This document shows, in pieces, positions 25,241 to 33,445 of a stretch of 64,000 bases of DNA. Position 1 is the first letter of the stretch, and each line of letters opens with the position of its first letter. The notes below the pieces were generated by a model. That model saw nothing but the letters and a program-made list of their open reading frames with translations, had not been told where the DNA came from and did not search any database. This stretch comes from Phenylobacterium deserti. Lineage in GTDB: Bacteria; Pseudomonadota; Alphaproteobacteria; Caulobacterales; Caulobacteraceae. The DNA lies in the NCBI GenBank assembly GCA_943332615.1, contig CALQQB010000002.1, positions 124,001 to 188,000 on the forward strand, read 5' to 3'. Both the position numbers and the translations under genes were made by a program.

Positions 25241-25513
25241 TCAGGCTTGCGCCAGCCATTGACGGGCCTGGCGCTGCGCCTCGGCCACATCCGAGGACGC
25301 CATCTCCTCGGAGAGCTCCTTGCGGTAAGCCTTGGCCTCGGCCGAGCCGCGCATGGCGGCCAGGTTGAACAGCATATGGGCCGAAACGTAGTCGCGCGGT
25401 GCGCCACCCTGCCCCGTCGAATAGAGCAGCCCCAGTCGAAACAACTCTTCGCCCGTCGCCTCCGGAGTCGGCAGCGGCAGGCCATCAGACTTCATGTCGA
25501 TGCTCGCCAGCAT
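25241..25513 (-). CDS. Small Sel1-repeat-like protein
   Basis: A 90-residue cytosolic protein. The start at 25513 is preferred over an upstream ATG because AGGGA lies about 7 bases before it. ELFRLGLLYSTGQG...DYVSAHMLFNLAAMRGSAEA is a recognisable Sel1-like/TPR helical pair, followed by a charged C-terminal helix. Such single-repeat proteins are adaptor-like; no specific role can be assigned. It lies alone next to tRNA-Ser. Confidence 0.7.
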   Translation of the reverse strand: MLASIDMKSDGLPLPTPEATGEELFRLGLLYSTGQGGAPRDYVSAHMLFNLAAMRGSAEAKAYRKELSEEMASSDVAEAQRQARQWLAQA

Positions 25514-25798
25514 GGTTTTGGTCCCTATTCCGGCCGGCCGGCCCGGTTTCTCCGCGCCCAACTCCGACCTCAGGAGGACAGAGAACCAAGCTTAGGTTGA
25601 ACACATGGTTAAAGCGGGTGTTGGCAAGCCGACAGGAATCCGGGGTGAGGCGCCCTGCCGCAGCATGTTCAGTGATCGCGTTGAACGAACAGGCCATGCC
25701 GACGCCTGGGACGAGCGGGACGCGTTCGGCTCGAAGATCCGGGCCTGACAAGGCCGTTCAGCGACAATTCAGGCGGCGTGGGCCATGATGCCGATCAG

Positions 25799-26146
25799 AT
25801 GAAACGCACGATGCTCATATTCACGGTCGCCGCGACCCTTGGCCTGCCCCTAGGCGGGCTAGCGATAGCCGGTGACCGGGACGGCGACCCGCCGCGCGCC
25901 CGGCCCGAGCGCCGCGAGGCGCGGCCACCGCTGCGGTCCTTCCGCGCTGACGAGAGCCCGCCCGCCGACGCCCGGCCCGCCCGCCGCGGCGGATACCTGC
26001 CCGACGCCTATCGCGGCGCCCAGGTGGACGACTACCAGCGCTATCGCCTGCGCGCGCCGCCCCGCGGCTACGCCTGGGTGCGGGTCGGCGGCGGCTTCGC
26101 CCTGGTGTCGATGGACGACGGCCGCATCTTCGACATGGTGCAGTAG
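25799..26146 (+). CDS. RcnB-like periplasmic protein
   Basis: A 115-residue exported protein. The start at 25799 gives a signal peptide (MKRTMLIFTVAATLGLPLGG). The middle is rich in Pro, Arg and Asp and likely disordered. The C-terminus YRLRAPPRGYAWVRVGGGFALVSMDDGRIFDMV matches the RcnB family, whose E. coli member affects nickel/cobalt export. No rcnA efflux gene is nearby, so a metal role here is family-based only. It converges with gatB, with three bases between the stops. Confidence 0.82.
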   Translation: MKRTMLIFTVAATLGLPLGGLAIAGDRDGDPPRARPERREARPPLRSFRADESPPADARPARRGGYLPDAYRGAQVDDYQRYRLRAPPRGYAWVRVGGGFALVSMDDGRIFDMVQ

Positions 26147-26149
26147 GGC

Positions 26150-27664
26150 TCAGAGCCCCAGCTTGGCCTTCAGCAGCTGATTCACCGTCCCGGGGTTCGC
26201 CTTGCCGCCGGTTTCCTTCATCACCTGGCCCACGAACCAGCCGATGGCCTGGGGTTTTTCCTTCACCGCGCCGGCCTGGCCCGGGTTGGCGGCGATCAGC
26301 TTGTCGATGATGGCTTCGAGGGCGCCGGTGTCGGACACCTGCTTGAGGCCGGCCTTATCGACCACCTCCGACGCCGAGCCTTCGCCCGCCCACATCCGCT
26401 CGAAAACGTCCTTGGCGATCCTGGAGGAGATCACGCCTTCCTCGATCAGCTGCACGAGCTCGGCGATGCCGGCCGGCTTGATCGGAGAATCCTGGATATC
26501 CAGCCCGCCGGCGGTCAGCCGGGCGGCCAGGTCGTTGGTCACCCAGTTGGCGGTAAGCTTGGGGTCGCGACCCCCCGATTTTCCATGGGCGACGGCTTCC
26601 TCGTAGAAGTCGGCGCGGGCCTGTTCGGTGATCAGCACCTGGGCGTCGTAGGCGGTGAGGCCGTACTGCGACTGCAGGCGCGCCTTCTTGGCGTCCGGCA
26701 GTTCCGGCAAGGTCGCCTCGATCTGCCGGATCCAGGCCGGATCCAGCACCAGGGGCAGCAGGTCGGGGTCAGGGAAATAGCGGTAGTCGTGCGCCTCTTC
26801 TTTCGAGCGCATCGAGCGGGTCTCGTTCTTGCCGGGGTCGAACAGGCGGGTCTCCTGGTGGATCGCGCCCCCGTCTTCCAGGATTTCGATCTGCCGCCGG
26901 GCCTCATATTCGATAGCCATCTGGATGTAGCGGTAGGAGTTGACGTTCTTGATCTCGCAGCGCGTGCCCAGGTGGCTGAAGTCGTCGGTCTCGCGGTACT
27001 TCTCGTAGGCGCCGGGGCGGCACACCGAGACGTTCACATCGGCGCGCAGGTTGCCCTTCTCCATGTCGCCGTCGCAGGCGCCCAGGTAGATCAGGATCGT
27101 GCGCAGCTTCTTCACATAGGCCGCCGCCTCGGCCGACGTGCGCATGTCGGGCCTCGACACGATCTCCATCAGGGCGGTGCCGGCGCGGTTCAGATCGACG
27201 TAGGTGGCGTTCGGGTCCTGGTCGTGCAGGCTCTTGCCGGCGTCCTGCTCCAGGTGCAGCCGCTCGATGCGCACCGTGAAGGTCGAGCCGTCGTCATGCT
27301 CGACGATCACCACGCCCTCGCCGACGATCGGGTCCTTGAACTGGCTGATCTGGTAGCCCTGCGGCAGATCCGGGTAGAAATAATTCTTCCGGTCGAAGCG
27401 CGACCATTCGTTGATCTTCGCCTTCAGGCCGAGACCGGCCTTCACCGCCTGCTCGACGCAGTGGCGGTTGATCACCGGCAGCATGCCCGGCATGGCCGCG
27501 TCGACGAGGGAAACCTGGGCGTTGGGGGCCGCGCCGGCGCCCACGGCGGCGCCGGAAAACAGCTTGGCGTTGGAGGCGACCTGGGCGTGGACCTCCAGGC
27601 CCAGGACGATCTCCCAGGGGCCAGTTCGGCCCTGGATCAGCTTCGAGGGGGCGACGTCGTTCAT
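26150..27664 (-). CDS. gatB: Asp/Glu-tRNA amidotransferase subunit B
   Basis: The tRNA-binding and kinase subunit of GatCAB, which converts Glu-tRNA(Gln) (and often Asp-tRNA(Asn)) to the amidated forms. At 504 residues it is full length. It has the GatB N-terminal [29 protein letters not shown], and [12 protein letters not shown] segments and the C-terminal YqeY-like tail domain ending [10 protein letters not shown]. It is separated from gatC-gatA by a small exported-protein gene on the other strand, so the three subunits are not one operon. Confidence 0.97.
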   Translation of the reverse strand: MNDVAPSKLIQGRTGPWEIVLGLEVHAQVASNAKLFSGAAVGAGAAPNAQVSLVDAAMPGMLPVINRHCVEQAVKAGLGLKAKINEWSRFDRKNYFYPDLPQGYQISQFKDPIVGEGVVIVEHDDGSTFTVRIERLHLEQDAGKSLHDQDPNATYVDLNRAGTALMEIVSRPDMRTSAEAAAYVKKLRTILIYLGACDGDMEKGNLRADVNVSVCRPGAYEKYRETDDFSHLGTRCEIKNVNSYRYIQMAIEYEARRQIEILEDGGAIHQETRLFDPGKNETRSMRSKEEAHDYRYFPDPDLLPLVLDPAWIRQIEATLPELPDAKKARLQSQYGLTAYDAQVLITEQARADFYEEAVAHGKSGGRDPKLTANWVTNDLAARLTAGGLDIQDSPIKPAGIAELVQLIEEGVISSRIAKDVFERMWAGEGSASEVVDKAGLKQVSDTGALEAIIDKLIAANPGQAGAVKEKPQAIGWFVGQVMKETGGKANPGTVNQLLKAKLGL

Positions 27665-27796
27665 GCGCGGTTCACTAGCGCGCAGCGTTACAAATCGGAA
27701 GGGTGCGCATGTGCCCTCTTGCGCGACCGCCTAAAATTGGACTCAAGCTGCGCCGCGTCTAAACGGCGCTTAGACCCCGGGGAATAAGGAACACCC

Positions 27797-28099
27797 ATGA
27801 AGACTCTCGCCCTCGCCGCCGCCCTCGCGGTGACCGCGCTCGCCGCGCCCTCCTTCGCCCAAACGCCTGCGCCCGCCGCTGGCATGGCCGCCAAGATCTC
27901 GGTGGAAACCACCCCGATCGGCGACCTGGTCAAGATACCGGCCGCCAAGGCCGCGCTCGAAGCCGCCCTGCCGCAGATCACCGAATTCTACGACCAGATC
28001 GGCACCATGACCCTGGCCCAGGTCGCGCCCATGAGCCAAGGCGCTCTGGACGACGCCAAGCTGAAGGCCCTGCAGGCCGAATTCGACAAGATCAAATAA
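27797..28099 (+). CDS. Small exported protein of unknown function
   Basis: A 100-residue protein with a clean signal peptide (MKTLALAAALAVTALAAPSFA, cut at AQ). The mature part is helical and carries no Cys or known motif; it includes IGDLVKIPAAKAALEAALPQITEF. AAGGA lies about 8 bases before the ATG. It is divergent from gatB and followed by a composite palindromic repeat that can serve as terminator. I do not recognise its family. Confidence 0.72.
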   Translation: MKTLALAAALAVTALAAPSFAQTPAPAAGMAAKISVETTPIGDLVKIPAAKAALEAALPQITEFYDQIGTMTLAQVAPMSQGALDDAKLKALQAEFDKIK

Positions 28100-28113
28100 G
28101 GCCGCGAACCAAT

Positions 28114-28249
28114 CCCTCCCCTTCATGGGGAGGGTGGATGGCGCGTAGCGCCAGACGGGTGGGGAGACCGCGATCAAGCTCAGAGCTTGAACCCGCATTC
28201 CCCACCCGGCTCGCCTTCGGCGAGCTGTCCCTCCCCATAAAGGGGAGGG
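28114..28249. repeat. Composite palindromic intergenic repeat
   Basis: CCCTCCCC/GGGGAGGG hairpins occur at both ends (28114-28134 and 28229-28249), with GGCGCGTAGCGCC and GCTCGCCTTCGGCGAGC stems between. The right hairpin is followed by ATTTTTC and should terminate transcription from the exported-protein gene. Elements of this build are dispersed repeats in GC-rich alphaproteobacteria; copy number here cannot be counted from one window. Confidence 0.6.
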
Positions 28250-28259
28250 ATTTTTCTTG

Positions 28260-29732
28260 TCACCACCACTTCGCGGGTTTCGCCCGGAAGTCCGCCGCCT
28301 TCTCCAGGGCTGAGCCCAGCGAGAACAGCGTGCCCTCGTCCAGATTGCGGCCGATCAGTTGCAGGCCCAGCGGCAACCCCTGCGCGTCCAGGCCAGCCGG
28401 CACGCTCATGCCCGGCAGGCCGGCCAGGTTCACCGTCACCGTGAAGATGTCGTTCAGGTACATGGCCAGCGGGTCATCGGACTTCGAGCCGAGCGCAAAG
28501 GCCGCGGAGGGCGCCGTGGGCGTCAGCAGGGCGTCGCAGGTCTGCCAGGCCTGGTCGAAGTCGTCGGCGATGCGCCGGCGCACCTTCAGGGCCTTGATGT
28601 AGTAGGCGTCGTAGTACCCGGCCGAGAGCACATAGGTGCCGATCAGGATGCGGCGCTTCACCTCGGCCCCAAAGCCCTGGGCGCGGGTGTTCTCGTAGGT
28701 TTCGGTCAGGTTGGCGCCCTCAACCCGCAGGCCGAAGCGCATGCCGTCGTAGCGCGCCAGGTTCGAGGAGGCCTCGGCCGGGGCGATGATGTAGTAGGCC
28801 GGCAGCGCATATTTGGTGTGCGGCAGGCTCACCTCGACGATCTCGCAGCCGGCGTCCTTCAGCCAGGCGATCCCCTGCTCCCACAGCCGGTCGATCTCCG
28901 GCGGCATGCCATCGACGCGGTACTCCTTGGGGATGCCGATCCGCAGGCCCTTCACCGACTTGCCGCAGAAGCTGGCGAAATCCGGGACCTCGGCGTTGAT
29001 GCTGGTGGAATCCTTGGCGTCGTGCCCGGCCATCGAGCGCAGCAGGATCGCGGTGTCCTCGACCGTTCGCGCCATCGGCCCGGCCTGGTCCAGCGAGGAG
29101 GCGAAGGCGACGATGCCCCAGCGCGAGCAGCGGCCGTAGGTGGGCTTCACGCCGACCGTGCCGGTGAAGGCCGCCGGCTGGCGGATCGAACCGCCGGTGT
29201 CGGTGGCCGTGGCGGCCAGGCACAACTCCGCCGCCACCGCCGCGGCCGAACCGCCGGAGGAGCCGCCGGGGGTCAGGTCGGCATTGCCGCCGTTCGACCG
29301 CCAGGGGTTCACCACCGGCCCCCAGGCCGAGGTCTCGTTGGACGAGCCCATGGCGAACTCGTCCATGTTCAGCTTGCCCAGCATCACCGCCCCGTCGCGC
29401 CAGAGGTTGGCGGTGACGGTGCTCTCGTAGGCGGGCTTGAAGCCGCGCAGGATCATCGAGCCGGCGGTGGATTCCACGCCCTCGGTGCAGAACAGGTCCT
29501 TGATGCCCAGCGGCGCGCCGTCCAGCGGCCCGGCGTCGCCCTTGGCGCGGCGCGCGTCGGAGGCCTTGGCCATCTCGATCGCCTTCTCCGGCGCGTGGAC
29601 CACATAGGCGTTGAGCGCGCTGGAGGCCGCGATGGCCGACAGGTGTTCGCGGGTGATCTCCTCGGAGGAGAAACTCTTGTCCGCCAGCCCGTCGAGGGCG
29701 GCCTTCAGCGTAAGTCCCGTCAGAGCCGACAT
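28260..29732 (-). CDS. gatA: Asp/Glu-tRNA amidotransferase subunit A
   Basis: The amidase subunit that releases ammonia from glutamine for GatCAB. At 490 residues it is full length and an amidase-signature protein: the catalytic Lys is in [10 protein letters not shown], the Gly/Ser-rich loop is [16 protein letters not shown], and the cis-Ser/nucleophile loop is [15 protein letters not shown]. It starts directly after the gatC stop, so the two are translationally coupled. Confidence 0.97.
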   Translation of the reverse strand: MSALTGLTLKAALDGLADKSFSSEEITREHLSAIAASSALNAYVVHAPEKAIEMAKASDARRAKGDAGPLDGAPLGIKDLFCTEGVESTAGSMILRGFKPAYESTVTANLWRDGAVMLGKLNMDEFAMGSSNETSAWGPVVNPWRSNGGNADLTPGGSSGGSAAAVAAELCLAATATDTGGSIRQPAAFTGTVGVKPTYGRCSRWGIVAFASSLDQAGPMARTVEDTAILLRSMAGHDAKDSTSINAEVPDFASFCGKSVKGLRIGIPKEYRVDGMPPEIDRLWEQGIAWLKDAGCEIVEVSLPHTKYALPAYYIIAPAEASSNLARYDGMRFGLRVEGANLTETYENTRAQGFGAEVKRRILIGTYVLSAGYYDAYYIKALKVRRRIADDFDQAWQTCDALLTPTAPSAAFALGSKSDDPLAMYLNDIFTVTVNLAGLPGMSVPAGLDAQGLPLGLQLIGRNLDEGTLFSLGSALEKAADFRAKPAKWW

Positions 29733-30020
29733 CTATTCCACCACTTTCGGCACAACGAAAAAGCCCTTCTCGGTGCGCGGCGCATTGCCCAGCACCCGGG
29801 CCGGGTCGCCGCCCTCGGTGACCACGTCGTCGCGCATGGGCAGGCTCATGGCCACCGAGGTGGTCATGGGCTCGACGCCGTCGGTGTCGACCTCGTTCAG
29901 CTGCTCGATCCAGCTGATGATGCCGTTGAGCTCCCGGGCCAGCGGCTCCAGCCTCTCTTCCGGCTCGGCGATGCGCGCCAGCTTCGCCACCTTGCGCACG
30001 GTCGCGACGTCGATGGCCAT
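29733..30020 (-). CDS. gatC: Asp/Glu-tRNA amidotransferase subunit C
   Basis: The small scaffold subunit that wraps GatA and GatB, 95 residues. The start at 30020 is chosen because GGAGGG lies 7 bases upstream and the N-terminus MAIDVATVRKVAKLARI is the standard GatC opening. The LNGIISWIEQLNEVDTDGVEP and C-terminal LGNAPRTEKGFFVVPKVVE segments are typical. First gene of gatCA; it is divergent from ruvX. Confidence 0.95.
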   Translation of the reverse strand: MAIDVATVRKVAKLARIAEPEERLEPLARELNGIISWIEQLNEVDTDGVEPMTTSVAMSLPMRDDVVTEGGDPARVLGNAPRTEKGFFVVPKVVE

Positions 30021-30154
30021 GACCATCCCTCCTTGAATTCCGAGGCCGTGGGTTAGCCGCGGCGGGGGCGCCATTGCAAGCAATCCCCGCCGAAGCCGGC
30101 GCCAGGCCGCGGTCTTGACCGCGTCGGCGCGCCGTTCGGTGCTATGAGGCAGCC

Positions 30155-30616
30155 ATGCCCATCCTGGATCTCTCCGACCTGCCGCCCGCGCGCACGCCCA
30201 TTGTCGGCCTGGACCTGGGCGAGAAGACCATCGGGGTGGCGGTGTCCGACACCACCCGGACGATCGCCAGCCCGCTGGAGACCATCCGCAAGACGAAGTT
30301 CTCCGACGATGCCACCGCCCTCTTCCGGCTGATGGGCGGCCGGGGCGCGGTGGGGATCGTGGTGGGCCTGCCGGTCAACATGGACGGCACCGAGGGCGCC
30401 CGCTGCCAGTCCAGCCGCGCCTTCGCCCGCAACCTGCTGCGGCTGCGGCCCGAGCTGTCGATCGCCTTCTGGGACGAACGGATGAGCTCGATGGCCGTCA
30501 ACCGCATGCTGATCGACGAGGCCGACCTCTCCCGCGCCCGCCGCGCCGAGGTGGTCGACAAGGCCGCGGCCGCCTGGATCCTGCAGGGCGCGCTGGACCG
30601 GCTCAGGAACCGTTAG
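30155..30616 (+). CDS. ruvX: RuvX/YqgF pre-16S rRNA nuclease
   Basis: An RNase H-fold nuclease of 153 residues, classed as a putative Holliday junction resolvase and shown in E. coli to take part in 16S rRNA 5' maturation. Motifs: VGLDLGEKTIGVAVSD (first catalytic Asp), GIVVGLPVNMDGTEG, FWDERMSSMAVNRML and a late DKAAAAWILQ with the final Asp. Divergent from gatC with about 130 bases between. Confidence 0.95.
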   Translation: MPILDLSDLPPARTPIVGLDLGEKTIGVAVSDTTRTIASPLETIRKTKFSDDATALFRLMGGRGAVGIVVGLPVNMDGTEGARCQSSRAFARNLLRLRPELSIAFWDERMSSMAVNRMLIDEADLSRARRAEVVDKAAAAWILQGALDRLRNR

Positions 30617-30803
30617 GGGTCGCCTGCCACCGATCTACCCTCCCCTGCCCGACCGTCCGGGCAAATGCCGGGATCGAGATCGCGCCACCGGGAATGATCG
30701 CGCACGCAGCACTCGCGGCGACGTTGCGGCGGGAACCACGTTCTGCCACACTCCCGCTCAGGGCGTATTCCTACAGTTTTCCTTCAACTCCAGCGGTGGC
30801 CCG

Positions 30804-32615
30804 ATGGCCGACGGCGCGCAGGTTTCGCCACGTCGCTACAGTGCTTTCATCAGCTACACGCATCGCGATGTGGCGGCGGCGAAGCGTCTGCAGCACCAGT
30901 TGGAAACCTATAAGCTGCCCGCCCGCGTCGCCGTCTCGGCGCCGGAGGGTCGCCTGCGCGGCCGCCGCCTGAAGCCGATCTTCCGCGACATCAGCGACCT
31001 CAGCGCCGAACACGACCTCAGCGCCGCCATCCGCGAGGCCCTGGCCCAGTCCGACAACCTGATCGTCGTGTGCTCGCCCCGTTCGGCGCAGTCGGAGTGG
31101 GTAGGACGCGAGATAGAATACTTCCGGGCCCTGCATGGGGACGCGGGCGTGCGGGCGGCGCTGGTGGACGGCGAGGCGGCGGAGGCGTTGCACCCAGCGC
31201 TGAAGAAGAACCTGAGGGGCGCCGAGATCGAGCCCCTGGCGGCGGACTTCACCAAGGCCGGGCCGGGGCGAAAGCTCTCGACGCTGAAGCTGGTGGCGGG
31301 GATGGCGGGCGTCCGCCTAGACGAACTCGTGCAGCGGGATGCGCAGCGGAAGATGCGGCTCGCAACCGCCGGCTCAGGCATCGCGTTCCTAGGATTAGGC
31401 GTCGTCGCAATCCTAGCCCTACTTGTCATAAATGCAGATGCAAGCGCCCAGCGCGAGCAGGCACGCAGCAAGAACATAACCAAGATCGTTACCACCGATA
31501 TACGGCCAGAGTTGCGCGACAGAGGCCAGGTCGGAGCTGTGACCAAGATCAACAATTTACTTCTCGATGCCCACCGCGGCGACCCTCTTACTAAGGACGA
31601 ACAGCTTGAGCGAGCGGAAGTGCTGCGCCAGGCGGCCGACAACGAGGAAGTCGCCGGTCGCCCGCAAGTCGCCCTCACATACGCCCTCAAAGCTTGGGGT
31701 CTGACTAAGCCGTTGATCGAAACGATACCGAACGATCCCCAGATCATTTACAGCCACGCCCAGAGTGAATACTATATAGCGTTTGTGAATTGGCGGCTGG
31801 GAAACGTGGCGTTAGCACGCAATGGCTTTGCAACGTATTATGATTTGGCTCGAAGACTACCTGCCACGAAGTTAGAATGGATACTTGAGCCTGCCTACGC
31901 CGAGAGTAACATTGGCATGCTGGCTCTACGTCAAGCTGGCGACTCACATACAGCCGAGCGCCACTTCGAGAGAGCCCTTCGCACCTTCAAGTGGGCGGCT
32001 CAACGTCGACCGGGAAATGTCGCCAGCCAGCTTGAAGTTGCCGACGCCTATGCTTGGCTCGCAGATGCCCGCCGAGTAAGCGGAGATCTTGCGGGTGCTA
32101 CAGCGATCAGGGCAGATCAGCGGAAGATTATCGACATCTTGACCAAGACGCATGCGGACAACATCAACGTTCGCATGGCGGCCCTTAGCAACGAACTCGC
32201 AATTGCACGTATCGATGCCGATAAAGGCTATATTCATTCAGCGATAGGCCGTATTTCTGCCGCACATGCAGAATCTCTGCGCATAACTGCCAGCGCACCC
32301 GAACATCGAGATGCAGCTAATCAGTCTCGAATGCTATCATTATTTGAGGCAAGACTTCAACTCTCATTGGGCAAGAATCACAGGGTAAACGAATCCTCAA
32401 TTAGAAAGGTTCTGGGATCTTGCGATGAGACACCCCTATCTCCTTCGGAGATCGAAATTCAGCAATACTGCTTCACAATACTGGCAAGATTGCTGCGATC
32501 GGAGGGAAAATCAAATTATTCTCGCAGAATAATTGATTCGATGAAATATAAATTCGGAAATGACAAGTACACACTTCGTTGGGGAATTGACCTAAATAGC
32601 GAAATGAGATCGTAG
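30804..32615 (+). CDS. TIR-TM-TPR protein, copy 1
   Basis: A 603-residue protein with an N-terminal TIR domain (about 10-180) with RYSAFISYTHRD and SEWVGREIEYF; E103 fits the catalytic Glu of NAD-cleaving TIRs. A single membrane segment follows (about 187-210), then a helical TPR-like domain (about 290-480) and a C-terminal pair of Cys spaced CX15C. Basic residues before the membrane segment suggest the TIR is cytoplasmic and the TPR part periplasmic. The last two thirds are far lower in GC than the TIR-coding part. It is followed by an exported partner gene. A paralogue lies at 33446. Role (defence or envelope signalling) is inferred. Confidence 0.85.
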   Translation: MADGAQVSPRRYSAFISYTHRDVAAAKRLQHQLETYKLPARVAVSAPEGRLRGRRLKPIFRDISDLSAEHDLSAAIREALAQSDNLIVVCSPRSAQSEWVGREIEYFRALHGDAGVRAALVDGEAAEALHPALKKNLRGAEIEPLAADFTKAGPGRKLSTLKLVAGMAGVRLDELVQRDAQRKMRLATAGSGIAFLGLGVVAILALLVINADASAQREQARSKNITKIVTTDIRPELRDRGQVGAVTKINNLLLDAHRGDPLTKDEQLERAEVLRQAADNEEVAGRPQVALTYALKAWGLTKPLIETIPNDPQIIYSHAQSEYYIAFVNWRLGNVALARNGFATYYDLARRLPATKLEWILEPAYAESNIGMLALRQAGDSHTAERHFERALRTFKWAAQRRPGNVASQLEVADAYAWLADARRVSGDLAGATAIRADQRKIIDILTKTHADNINVRMAALSNELAIARIDADKGYIHSAIGRISAAHAESLRITASAPEHRDAANQSRMLSLFEARLQLSLGKNHRVNESSIRKVLGSCDETPLSPSEIEIQQYCFTILARLLRSEGKSNYSRRIIDSMKYKFGNDKYTLRWGIDLNSEMRS

Positions 32616-32679
32616 TTCGTTCACTCACATTGTACGTTGTCGAACAATAAATGTTAAATATAACGGGAGAATTATCGCA

Positions 32680-33324
32680 ATGCTTAGAAATAAATGCGTT
32701 TCGGCTACATTGGCACTTTGTTTTGCGGCGGGACCTGCCCTTTCAGATGATACGATGAAATCGCGCGCTACTACAGTCGATAGGGTTATCCTGACTGCGA
32801 CCAGCTATCCGATGCCGCCATGCCCGCCGAAGATAACTATTAGTAGGATCGTCCGCGCAGTAATTCCAGTCGGGTACGATCCAGGTGTCGCCCACAAGAG
32901 GAACGTGCGCCACACCATTAAGGTTCAAGACAACGATCCCAAAGACAACAAAGACAATGGAAAGACGAATTACTGGGAAGGTATTTCATCCAATAATGAG
33001 CCTTTCCACATCGACATAACCCAAATAGATTCTCAACAGGGTGAGTATGCTGAAATACGCATTGTCCTGCGCGCAATCAAGAAGTACCGCTTTTTTGATA
33101 ACAACGGCATAAAGGGTGTAGCTTACGCAGATCAGAACAACGTACTCGGAATGTGTGGCGCGCGTCTCGAAAATTCGGGGATGTTTCCAAAAGCTGTATT
33201 TTACGTCAAGATGAATGGTGACACCGGCGGATTGATATACGGAGCCTACAATATAGGTTTGGTCCCATTCGCTAATCCGACCACTGAAATTTGGGTTGAC
33301 CCTAAGGTAAAGAATGACGGATAG
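32680..33324 (+). CDS. Exported partner protein of TIR copy 1
   Basis: A 214-residue protein with a signal peptide (MLRNKCVSATLALCFAAGPA, cut near LSD). It is unknown, but its C-terminal half aligns by eye with the lipoprotein at 35367: both have a Cys near the start of the mature domain (PPCPPK / AICPTL), a second Cys (GMCGAR / MFCIRD), then an SG, a FYV, the segment YGxYNIxL, and end DPK...G. GC is notably low. GGGAGA precedes the ATG. It is probably co-transcribed with the TIR gene 64 bases upstream. Confidence 0.75.
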   Translation: MLRNKCVSATLALCFAAGPALSDDTMKSRATTVDRVILTATSYPMPPCPPKITISRIVRAVIPVGYDPGVAHKRNVRHTIKVQDNDPKDNKDNGKTNYWEGISSNNEPFHIDITQIDSQQGEYAEIRIVLRAIKKYRFFDNNGIKGVAYADQNNVLGMCGARLENSGMFPKAVFYVKMNGDTGGLIYGAYNIGLVPFANPTTEIWVDPKVKNDG

Positions 33325-33404
33325 ACAGTCTGCGTCCGGAAATTGGGGATACAACTCGAGCCGGACAACCAATTGCCCCACCCCCGCCCATCTGCCAAAA
33401 TCCC

Positions 33405-33432
33405 CCTAGCGGAGAACGTGGGGTCCGCTAGG
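33405..33432. promoter_or_regulatory. Inverted repeat before TIR copy 2
   Basis: CCTAGCGGA (33405-33413) and TCCGCTAGG (33424-33432) are perfect 9-base complements around a 10-base spacer, 13 bases before the ATG of the second TIR gene. It may be an operator, a leader hairpin controlling translation, or a terminator of the first cassette (no T run). Confidence 0.4.
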
Positions 33433-33445
33433 TACAGGATGGTCC

